Assembly (NCBI GenBank): GCA_030669775.1
Contig: DAOVCZ010000157.1
Location: 1-5,191, forward strand
Origin: Chloroflexota bacterium
GTDB lineage: Bacteria; Chloroflexota; Anaerolineae; Anaerolineales; UBA4823
Length of the DNA: 5,191 bases
Direction of reading: 5' to 3'
Both the position numbers and the translations under genes were made by a program. Shown in pieces: positions 1 to 5,191 of this stretch. The notes under the pieces were generated by a model, which was given only the letters and a program-made list of their open reading frames with translations, had not been told where the DNA came from and searched no databases. The stretch's first letter is position 1; every line of letters begins with the position of its first letter.

Positions 1-223
1 ATCGTAGCATGGCTGCGAAGAAACGATCCTTAGTCAGAATGAAACGTATTGTTTCGATGCTTATCAATATGGCTCATCTTGGGTTTATTGAAGAGATAAC
101 CCTGGCTTTGGGATGATTTCTCACACTTGTTCCACGTAAGCCGAATGGCGAATCAATCTCTGCGAGATTAACGATCCACAGCAACGGCAGGCCAGAAGAA
201 CGCGCTGATTGTTTTCACCAGCA
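1..223. other. Intergenic region with no supported gene
   Basis: I find no convincing gene here. All three plus-strand frames are interrupted by stop codons. The longest start-to-stop stretch on the plus strand is a 35-codon frame from ATG at 9 to TGA at 114-116, with a basic N-terminus (MAAKKRSLVRMKRIVS) and no recognisable motif or good ribosome binding site. It could be chance, or the tail of something that begins left of the window, because the frame is open to the left edge. The segment probably separates an upstream unit from the tRNA promoter. Confidence 0.5.
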
Positions 224-253
224 TTGTCATCCAACAATGGCTTGTGTTACAAT
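224..253 (+). promoter_or_regulatory. Sigma-70-type promoter of the tRNA-Gln gene
   Basis: A -35 box TTGTCA (224-229, five of six matches to TTGACA) and a -10 box TACAAT (248-253, five of six matches to TATAAT) are separated by 18 bp. A TG at 245-246, one base before the -10 box, makes an extended -10. The predicted start near 260 lies about 25 nt before the mature tRNA 5' end, leaving a short leader for RNase P to remove. The stretch just after the -10 box (acagcccgcc) is GC-rich, as at many stable-RNA promoters under stringent control. Regulation by that route is inference. Confidence 0.7.
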
Positions 254-285
254 ACAGCCCGCCTGAATTTTTCAAGCATCAACAT

Positions 286-356
286 TGGGGCGTGGTGCAA
301 TGGTAGCACGGCGGACTTTGAATCCGTTTATCCTGGTTCGAATCCGGGCGCCCCAG
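286..356 (+). tRNA. tRNA-Gln (anticodon UUG)
   Basis: The full cloverleaf can be folded by eye. The acceptor stem TGGGGCG (286-292) pairs with CGCCCCA (349-355), and G356 is the discriminator. The D stem GTGC (295-298) pairs with GCAC (306-309). The anticodon stem 311-315 pairs with 323-327, including one terminal G-U. The anticodon loop CTTTGAA (316-322) has anticodon TTG at 318-320, which reads CAA and, by wobble, CAG. The T arm has a five-pair stem (332-336 with 344-348) and the loop TTCGAAT. The weak U1-A72 first pair and G73 are known identity elements of tRNA-Gln in E. coli. The 3' CCA is not encoded (the bases after the discriminator are CCT), so a CCA-adding enzyme must supply it. It is a single gene with its own promoter and terminator. 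Confidence 0.97.
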
Positions 357-410
357 CCTGAATGATTATTGTCACGGATAGATGTTGTGGAAGACGAGAT
401 TCCAACTTCA

Positions 411-416
411 TATATT
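411..416 (+). promoter_or_regulatory. Weak candidate -10 box upstream of the glmU-like gene
   Basis: TATATT lies in an AT-rich stretch between the tRNA and its terminator. There is no good -35 box at 16-18 bp; TTGTGG at 385-390 is 20 bp away. A transcript from here would have to pass the terminator at 433-465 before reaching the gene starting at 491. It is therefore a poor candidate, but no better promoter for the three-gene plus-strand set is visible. Read-through from the tRNA promoter is the alternative. Confidence 0.2.
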
Positions 417-432
417 TTGAAAAGGTCAACTT

Positions 433-465
433 GGTGAGCCATGCATGACGCAGCTCGCCTTTTTT
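433..465 (+). terminator. Rho-independent terminator after tRNA-Gln
   Basis: GGTGAGC (433-439) pairs with GCTCGCC (453-459) in a 7-bp GC-rich stem with one G-U pair. The loop is 13 nt and itself contains the palindrome CATGCATG. Six T residues follow directly (460-465), then CTT. Stem plus T-run is the classic intrinsic terminator form. It sits about 77 nt past the tRNA and 25 nt before the start of the next gene, so it should insulate that gene from tRNA transcription or let only a fraction through. Confidence 0.8.
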
Positions 466-490
466 CTTGCATCCAGTTGAATTAATACCT

Positions 491-1876
491 ATGTCCGATA
501 AAAAATCGAATAAGATTGCTGCGGTAATTCTGGCTGGGGATATGGCTGAAGGCATGCCTTCCAATACTCCCCTGGTATTGCATCCTTTAGCAGGTCAACC
601 CTTGATCATGCATACGGTGAATGCCACCAAAAAGACGATTGGAGATTTCCCATTCCTGGTGATTGAAAAGGACAATGGACAAATACAACGCGTCGTTGAC
701 CAGTCTGCAAAGTGTATTGTCCTGGATGAGCTAAAAGGCAGCGCTCACCACCTAATGCAAACTGAACATCTGCTGAGAAACACAGCTGATTACCTTCTGG
801 TGATCAGCGCGGATATGCCGCTGCTGACTTACAACACGCTGGAGCAATTCCTTGCTGCTCACCTTGAACCGGTTGAAGGTGTACAGTCTCCCTCACCAAT
901 AACGATATTGTCCTTTCAAACCTTGGATTCGCAGAACTACCCTCGCCTGATCCGTGGTGAGGATGGCAATATTGAAGCGATTTCAGATCGAACAGACGTT
1001 TCAACCGATAAACTTAAGCCGGTGGAGTACGACGCTGGTGTCTATTGTTTCACCGCAGAATGGCTCTGGCAAGCATTACCAATCTCCTCTGGCAGTGAGC
1101 ACCGCCTAATTGACATGGTACAGATGGCTATTGCTGACGGTCTCCCGGTGAAAAGCATCAGTTTAACCAACCCGATTGAGGCGCTCAGGATTGAAAACCG
1201 CATTGACTTGGCTGAAGCTGAAGCTGTTCTCCGCCAGCGGATCAACGAAGATTTGATGCTCAATGGAGTCACCATCATCGATCCAAGCTCGACCTATATT
1301 GATGCCCAGGTTGAGATTGGGCTGGATACAGTGATTCACCCCAATACATATTTGCGCGGAACAACTCGAATTGGAGAGGGATGTACCATCGGACCGAACT
1401 GTTTTGTTGTAGATACAACTATCGGTGATAACTGCGAGATTATCTTCTCGGAAACAGAAAATTCGATCTTAGAGGATGATGTCGACATCGGTCCTTTCGC
1501 CCATCTTCGAAAAGGAGCTCACCTGGCACAAGGCGTGCACATGGGTAATTATGGTGAAGTGAAAGACTCATACCTGGGACCCGGCACAAAAATGGGTCAT
1601 TTCTCCTATATCGGAGATGCCAATATTGGACCAGGAGTGAATATAGGAGCTGGTGTGATCACCGCAAATTATGATGGGAAAAATAAACACCGCACCGAGA
1701 TTGGCGCCGGGGCTTTTATCGGCAGCGATTCCATGTTGATCGCACCTCTAAAAATTGGGGAGGGTGCTCGCACCGGCGCGGGCTCCGTAGTTACCAAAGA
1801 TGTCCCCCCGAACTCCCTGGCGGTAGGAAGCCCTGCCAGGGTAATTCGAAAGAAAGAAGAGAAAGATGGATCCTGA
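491..1876 (+). CDS. glmU: GlmU-like protein: intact acetyltransferase domain, degenerate uridylyltransferase domain
   Basis: This 461-residue protein has the length and two-domain plan of GlmU, the cytoplasmic enzyme that acetylates glucosamine-1-phosphate and then couples it to UTP to give UDP-GlcNAc for cell-envelope synthesis. Residues 10 to about 235 form the nucleotidyltransferase fold (VILAG at 12-16, SADMP at 106-110). Residues 262-447 form a left-handed beta-helix of hexapeptide repeats. The acetyltransferase site matches E. coli GlmU with a constant +7 offset: Arg340, Lys358, catalytic His370, Tyr373, Asn384, Asn393-Tyr394, Ser412 and Ala430. Only Arg440 is not kept (Ser447). The uridylyltransferase site is eroded: Gly21 and Leu28 replace Arg18 and Lys25, although the metal-binding Asp (Asp108) remains. 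I therefore expect acetyltransferase activity at most, and glmU is used here as a family name. The ATG at 491 is preferred over an in-frame TTG at 467, because the TTG lies just past the terminator T-run. No strong Shine-Dalgarno precedes either. The 3' end overlaps the next gene by 11 nt. Confidence 0.85.
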   Translation: MSDKKSNKIAAVILAGDMAEGMPSNTPLVLHPLAGQPLIMHTVNATKKTIGDFPFLVIEKDNGQIQRVVDQSAKCIVLDELKGSAHHLMQTEHLLRNTADYLLVISADMPLLTYNTLEQFLAAHLEPVEGVQSPSPITILSFQTLDSQNYPRLIRGEDGNIEAISDRTDVSTDKLKPVEYDAGVYCFTAEWLWQALPISSGSEHRLIDMVQMAIADGLPVKSISLTNPIEALRIENRIDLAEAEAVLRQRINEDLMLNGVTIIDPSSTYIDAQVEIGLDTVIHPNTYLRGTTRIGEGCTIGPNCFVVDTTIGDNCEIIFSETENSILEDDVDIGPFAHLRKGAHLAQGVHMGNYGEVKDSYLGPGTKMGHFSYIGDANIGPGVNIGAGVITANYDGKNKHRTEIGAGAFIGSDSMLIAPLKIGEGARTGAGSVVTKDVPPNSLAVGSPARVIRKKEEKDGS

Positions 1877-3149
1877 CTTATTAGCCGCGATTGGCTTGGT
1901 ATTATTCCTGCTGCTTGACTTAATCACTTCCGCAGCCCGTTCTGCATTCTCAAACTCAAGTCTGGCACGGTTGCTCACTCAACGGGAGGAAATGGTCTCC
2001 CAAGTGAACCGCAGCACACAACTATTATCGAATACTCCGCGAATGCAGTCCAGCCTCAATTTATTTCAGTCCATCCTGCGCTTCCTCATCGCGGGACTCT
2101 CTCTCCTGCTCTTCGTAGTACCCTGGGCAGGTACGCCATATCTATTGCCTTATTCTTTAGGAGTATTATTACTGGCTTCATTGGTTACCTTCTTCCTGGA
2201 ATGGCTGATAGAGACCGCAGTTTCCCACCATCCAGAGACATGGGCTATGCGCCTGAGTTCTTATGTAAGAGTGCTTTACCTGGTCATGTCCCCTTTGCTG
2301 GCCTTACCTTTCCTGTTCATCAGTTCATCAGAAACCAACCAGGAAGGCGGGGTGACTGAAACAGAGTTGATCAGTCTGGTTGAAGCAAGACAGGAAGAAG
2401 GTCTCTTGGAGCAAGAAGAACAGAAGATGATCGTCTCAATCTTCCGCCTTGGATACACTCTGGTGCGGGAGATCATGGTCCCCAGGATTGATATCCTGGC
2501 CCTGGATATCAATACCCCAATCGACCAGACAATGGATGCTCTGCAGCAATCCGGCCATTCGCGCGTCCCAGTATTCAAGGATTCGGTCGACAACATCTTG
2601 GGGCTGCTCTATGCTAAGGACCTTCTGGGTATCTGGCGAGAAGGCAAGCGTGAAATCTCGCTGAGCGACCAACTTCGTCAGGTATATTTTGTACCAGAAT
2701 CTAAAAAAGCTGGCGAATTGCTCGCTGAACTCCAGGCCAAACGAATTCATATGGCGATCGTTGTCGATGAATATGGTGGCGTTGCAGGTTTGGTGACCTT
2801 AGAAGATATTGTCGAGGAGATTGTTGGCGAAATCCGAGACGAGTATGACCAAGCCGAAGAGCTGGTTTACCAAGAAATAAACGATGATGAATACCTTTTC
2901 CAGGGGCGAATTGATTTGGACGATTTCAATGACATTATGGGCACCCAGCTTCCCAATAGTGAAGCCGATACCTTAAGTGGGTTGATTTACAGTCGTATTG
3001 GACGCGTCCCCACCGCGGGGGATAATGTGCAGATAGAAGGACTACAGCTAACAGTCGAACAAGTCAGCGGGCAGAGGATTCGAAAAGTTCGTGCCCAAAG
3101 ACTGACCTCGATTTCCGAGAATGGAGACAAGGATCGTCATGCTGACTGA
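1866..3149 (+). CDS. CNNM/CorC (HlyC/CorC) family membrane protein with CBS pair
   Basis: This 427-residue inner-membrane protein has the CorC/CNNM layout. A DUF21-type membrane region covers about residues 1-155, with hydrophobic segments near 5-23, 68-87, 92-117 and 134-153. A linker leads to two CBS domains (about 202-262 and 268-325), followed by the CorC_HlyC C-terminal domain (about 340-415). Family hallmarks are clear in the soluble part: REIMVPRIDI (201-210), HSRVPVF (231-237) and DEYGGVAGLVTLEDIVEEIV (301-320). Characterised relatives act in Mg2+ (and Co2+) export or resistance, with CBS domains binding nucleotides; the older label 'hemolysin' is misleading. The membrane part is atypical: the usual S-x-S-E-type motif in helix 1 and the GExxPK motif are not recognisable, so transport function is uncertain. 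The start follows a purine-rich stretch (agaagagaaag) and overlaps the upstream gene by 11 nt, pointing to coupled translation. Confidence 0.9.
   Translation: MDPDLLAAIGLVLFLLLDLITSAARSAFSNSSLARLLTQREEMVSQVNRSTQLLSNTPRMQSSLNLFQSILRFLIAGLSLLLFVVPWAGTPYLLPYSLGVLLLASLVTFFLEWLIETAVSHHPETWAMRLSSYVRVLYLVMSPLLALPFLFISSSETNQEGGVTETELISLVEARQEEGLLEQEEQKMIVSIFRLGYTLVREIMVPRIDILALDINTPIDQTMDALQQSGHSRVPVFKDSVDNILGLLYAKDLLGIWREGKREISLSDQLRQVYFVPESKKAGELLAELQAKRIHMAIVVDEYGGVAGLVTLEDIVEEIVGEIRDEYDQAEELVYQEINDDEYLFQGRIDLDDFNDIMGTQLPNSEADTLSGLIYSRIGRVPTAGDNVQIEGLQLTVEQVSGQRIRKVRAQRLTSISENGDKDRHAD
3129..3133 (+). promoter_or_regulatory. Ribosome binding site deciding the cdd start
   Basis: AAGGA ends five bases before the ATG at 3139 and lies inside the end of the upstream CorC-family gene. 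The alternative in-frame ATG at 3121 has no comparable site before it, and its six extra residues (METRIV) are not expected for short cytidine deaminases. The site therefore favours 3139. Confidence 0.6.
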
Positions 3150-3552
3150 TGAGCAGAGAAAACAATTGATCGAAACATCCCTCGCCGTGCGCCGCTGGGC
3201 GTACGCCCCATATTCCAAATATGAAGTTGGGGCAGCCTTGTTGACCTCTTCGGGGGTAATCTATGATGGTGTAAACATTGAGAATGCAGCTTACCCAATG
3301 GTCATGTGTGCTGAAAGAGTGGCCGTGTTTAAAGCTGTTTCGGAAGGTGAAACGAATTTCACTGCCATTGCAGTGGCAACCAGCAATGGTGGCACCCCAT
3401 GTGGAGCCTGCCGGCAGGTGCTTTCCGAATTTGGATTAGAGACCAAGGTATTGATAGTTAATGGGGATGGAGAAATCGAGCAGGAAACGACTGTTGCCGA
3501 ACTGCTCCCAGGTGCCTTTGGCCCTCAAGATTTACCAGATCAAAACGAATAA
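3139..3552 (+). CDS. cdd: Cytidine deaminase
   Basis: This is a 137-residue short-form cytidine deaminase, a zinc enzyme of the cytosol that converts cytidine and deoxycytidine to uridine and deoxyuridine in pyrimidine salvage. Its length and sequence closely follow the homotetrameric Bacillus subtilis type: YAPYSKYEVGAAL (22-34), NIENAAYPMVMCAER (46-60) and PCGACRQV (87-94). Zinc ligands are Cys57, Cys88 and Cys91, and Glu59 is the catalytic proton shuttle. The C-terminal TVAELLPGAF motif is also present. The loop before PCGAC is slightly shorter than in B. subtilis. The start at 3139 is chosen from the AAGGA site; a start at 3121 would give 143 residues. It overlaps the CorC-family gene by 11 nt and is probably its operon partner, though no shared pathway is obvious. 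It ends 2 bp from a converging gene. Confidence 0.97.
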   Translation: MLTDEQRKQLIETSLAVRRWAYAPYSKYEVGAALLTSSGVIYDGVNIENAAYPMVMCAERVAVFKAVSEGETNFTAIAVATSNGGTPCGACRQVLSEFGLETKVLIVNGDGEIEQETTVAELLPGAFGPQDLPDQNE

Positions 3553-3554
3553 CC

Positions 3555-4754
3555 TTACCCTTCCCAATTAGGTGCTGGGGTTGCAGTCACCAACAGGATT
3601 TGCAGGATCCATCCATCCTCACCTTGAATCGTGCGCACGTGGATCCAAATACCCCCTCCTTCTTGAACTGGATCATCCGGCATGACATGGACCTGTGTGC
3701 CGTTCTGCAGCAAGGTTAGGCTCGGCGCCTGGAAACCGGGTTCTGCACGTAAGTGAGCACCCCCTCCCTCCCCTGCATTCACCAAGGCGACGATCGGGGT
3801 TGGGGTTGGCGTTACTGTGCGTGTGGGACTAGAAGTGAGGGTGGGTGTCTCCGTCTGAGTTGCCGTCGCAGTTGGCGGCAGCGGCGTACGAGGAGTGAGC
3901 GTTGGAGTCATCGTCAATGTCTGGGTTGGGGTAGCGGTAGGCGTATGTGTCGGTAAGGCAATTTGCGCGCCAAAAGAAGCACCAGCACCACTCACACCGA
4001 TCAGGATAACTATTCCCAGCAACAACACCACCGCACCGACTGTGTAGCCAAATAAAGTCAGCGGTCGAAAGCCAAGCATCACAAAAGTTAACGCGGCGAT
4101 CAACACCGCCCAGGAGAGGTATTGGGCAAAGGCGACCAATCCATCTGGGAATAAAAAGGGTTCACCACTTCCCAAGCCAAGCCCAGCCGCGGAAATCGGT
4201 AAATATAAACCGTAGGCCAGGGCAACGCTGGGGAGGGCGGCACTTTTCTCAGTTCGTACCATGGCCGCGGAGGTCAATCCCGCGCCCAAAGCAACGAGCA
4301 GGAATGTAGCCCAAGATAACTGGGCATGCAAGTGAGCTTGTGAAAAATCGAGGGGATACCATAAGCGAGAGCCATATCCGGCCAAAATGCCGACCAGGAA
4401 CACCAGCAAGCCGCCGATCAATAATCCAACCAGGCTTCTGAGGAAGAATTGTACTGAGCCAACCACTGTCCCCAGCGCGATCCCGATCACTGGCGCCATC
4501 ATGGGGGAGAGTATCGCAGCCAAAACCAGTACTGGCTCAGAATCTAATAGATATCCCCCCGCCATGACCGCGCCAGCCAGCAATGAAAAGAGAAAAAAAT
4601 CAAATGAAGGGGATGCACGGTGAGCGACTTTATCCAAAAAGTCAATCTTGTCTTCAGTCTCCATGGGAGCTAAAAGTCGTCGTGCCCGTCTCCGCCGGGC
4701 AGGCGGCAGCTGCTCTGGATCATCTGGGGTGATATTGGCGTTGAATTGAGTCAT
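3555..4754 (-). CDS. DUF389 membrane protein fused to an SH3b-like domain by a Thr/Pro linker
   Basis: This 399-residue protein has three parts. A basic N-terminus (PARRRRARRLL, 18-28) should stay in the cytosol. Seven hydrophobic segments follow (about 52-71, 73-97, 104-127, 146-166, 172-195, 206-228, 232-256), containing the DUF389 signature SPMMAPVIGIALG (83-95). Residues 268-320 are a Thr/Pro-rich linker. Residues about 327-388 resemble a bacterial SH3 domain (AHLRAEPG, then LLQNGTQVHVM, then GGGIWIHVR and GWI). Seven helices with the N-terminus inside place linker and SH3b domain outside, consistent with the linker's character. DUF389 has no settled biochemical role. SH3b domains often bind cell-wall or other surface ligands, so sensing or anchoring at the envelope is possible but unproven. 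The ATG overlaps the stop of the upstream HAD gene (ATGA). A later Met31 start is less likely, with no ribosome binding site. Confidence 0.88.
   Translation of the reverse strand: MTQFNANITPDDPEQLPPARRRRARRLLAPMETEDKIDFLDKVAHRASPSFDFFLFSLLAGAVMAGGYLLDSEPVLVLAAILSPMMAPVIGIALGTVVGSVQFFLRSLVGLLIGGLLVFLVGILAGYGSRLWYPLDFSQAHLHAQLSWATFLLVALGAGLTSAAMVRTEKSAALPSVALAYGLYLPISAAGLGLGSGEPFLFPDGLVAFAQYLSWAVLIAALTFVMLGFRPLTLFGYTVGAVVLLLGIVILIGVSGAGASFGAQIALPTHTPTATPTQTLTMTPTLTPRTPLPPTATATQTETPTLTSSPTRTVTPTPTPIVALVNAGEGGGAHLRAEPGFQAPSLTLLQNGTQVHVMPDDPVQEGGGIWIHVRTIQGEDGWILQILLVTATPAPNWEG
3795..3953 (-). repeat. Low-complexity repeat encoding the Thr/Pro linker
   Basis: This segment of the DUF389-SH3b gene encodes residues 268-320, almost entirely Thr, Pro, Ala and Ser in TPT, TPTP and TATATQT-type units. 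On the plus strand it appears as recurrent ggggttgg and ggcgtt words. Such linkers are typical of surface proteins in Chloroflexota and are plausible O-glycosylation targets. The DNA repeat may vary in length between strains through slippage. Confidence 0.85.
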
Positions 4755-5191
4755 TTTCTTAAACTAGCCACTATACGTAAAGGCTTCTCCAGTAAATCTA
4801 GTGCGCTGTTGATATCGGGAACAACCAGGTCTGCTGTAAGGAGAGTTTCCACCGCCGCTCCTTCGACAGAGAAAACGCAGATCCCCAAGCGGGCTTCTTT
4901 CAGCATCGCCGCGTCATTCGCCCCGTGACCGATGGCCACAACGCTTTCAGCCCCCAGCTGGTGGACATAATCGGCTTTCTGAAGAGCTTCTTCTCCTGGC
5001 TGAATCCGCACCGCCTGCAGATTGAGCTGGCGGTCGATGATCTCCTGTCTGCCGTGTGTATCTGCGGTTATTAGGTGCAAGCTCAGTCTATCTTTTAATA
5101 CGGAAAGCTCCCTAACCAAACCATCCTGAAGTTTTCCATCCACTGCCAAAGTGCCATTGACATCACAAACCAGGTGTTCAAGTTCGATCTG
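4751..5191 (-). CDS. HAD-superfamily phosphatase, soluble P-type-ATPase-like (5' end outside window)
   Basis: The reading frame is open to the right edge, so 146 residues are visible and the start lies beyond the window. The visible part begins QIELEHLVCDVNGTLAVDG, which carries HAD motif I (DVNGT, nucleophile Asp10 in visible numbering). Motif II is LITADT (Thr43), a candidate motif III lysine is Lys72, and motif IV is GHGANDAAML (88-97, Asp93). DxNGT, and the GxGxND motif resembling GDGVND of P-type ATPases, place it with the soluble P-type-ATPase-like HAD proteins (COG4087 in my recollection). These are small cytosolic proteins without a membrane domain. The second Asp of the usual DxD motif is Asn here, so the hydrolytic mechanism may differ, and the substrate is unknown. 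A TTG at 5147-5149 is in frame but would cut off motif I, so it is not the start. The stop overlaps the DUF389 gene start by 4 nt, suggesting coupled translation. Confidence 0.85.
   Translation of the reverse strand, partial: QIELEHLVCDVNGTLAVDGKLQDGLVRELSVLKDRLSLHLITADTHGRQEIIDRQLNLQAVRIQPGEEALQKADYVHQLGAESVVAIGHGANDAAMLKEARLGICVFSVEGAAVETLLTADLVVPDINSALDLLEKPLRIVASLRK

Noticed and set aside
286..363. tRNA-Gln as an integration site of a mobile element
   Set aside because: No integrase, no longer repeat of the tRNA 3' end and no foreign-looking genes are present in the window.
467..490. TTG at 467 as the start of the glmU-like gene, adding eight residues
   Set aside because: It lies just past the T-run of the terminator, has no ribosome binding site, and the extra residues (MHPVELIP) do not belong to the family; the ATG at 491 fits better.
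272..564. Minus-strand reading frames across the tRNA and terminator
   Set aside because: They run antisense through a clear tRNA gene and have no protein motif.
2276..2750. Minus-strand frames of about 105 codons inside the CorC-family gene
   Set aside because: They are shadows of a well-supported CBS-domain gene, with no motif or start signal.
1866..3149. Hemolysin annotation for the CorC-family gene
   Set aside because: The historical name for this family is not supported by the domains, which are those of CNNM/CorC ion-related proteins.
3753..3956. Plus-strand frame rich in Arg, Trp and Gly opposite the Thr/Pro linker
   Set aside because: Its composition is simply the complement of the low-complexity linker DNA.
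3785..3960. Tandem-looking DNA as a CRISPR array or satellite
   Set aside because: Units are short, irregular and in frame, and they encode the Thr/Pro linker; there are no spacers.
5147..5149. TTG as the start of the HAD gene
   Set aside because: It would remove motif I (DVNGT), which is in frame immediately upstream, so the gene continues past the window edge.

Overview
The window looks like an ordinary stretch of bacterial chromosome, most plausibly from a member of the Chloroflexota (Anaerolineae-like). That placement is an inference. It rests on one membrane protein that carries a long Thr/Pro linker (TPT/TPTP repeats) leading to an extracytoplasmic SH3b-like domain, an architecture common in that group, and on the overall flavour of the proteins. 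No 16S or other decisive marker is present. Base composition looks close to balanced, and there is no sign of phage, IS elements, CRISPR or recent transfer.

Layout from left to right. Positions 1-223 hold no gene that can be supported. A good sigma-70-type promoter (224-253) drives a single tRNA-Gln(UUG) gene (286-356), which is closed by a clear Rho-independent terminator (433-465). Directly after it, a tight plus-strand set of three genes begins: a full-length GlmU-like protein (491-1876), a CNNM/CorC (HlyC/CorC) family membrane protein with CBS pair (1866-3149), and a cytidine deaminase, cdd (3139-3552). Both junctions inside this set overlap by exactly 11 nt, which suggests one transcript and translational coupling.

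Two minus-strand genes converge on cdd with only 2 bp between the stop codons. The upstream one is a HAD-superfamily phosphatase of the soluble P-type-ATPase-like type, cut by the right edge of the window (4751-5191). Its stop overlaps the start of the downstream gene in an ATGA. The downstream gene encodes a seven-helix DUF389 membrane protein fused through the Thr/Pro linker to an SH3b domain (3555-4754).

The most interesting observation is that the GlmU-like protein keeps every acetyltransferase active-site residue I could align to E. coli GlmU except the C-terminal Arg440. In contrast, it has lost most of the uridylyltransferase site, including the positions of Arg18 and Lys25. It may be a one-sided GlmU (acetyltransferase only) or a paralogue with another role. 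The CorC-like neighbour is also unusual: its cytosolic CBS/CorC part is canonical, but the conserved membrane motifs tied to Mg2+ handling in the family look eroded. I see no wholly new system; the rest is housekeeping or conserved-hypothetical content.
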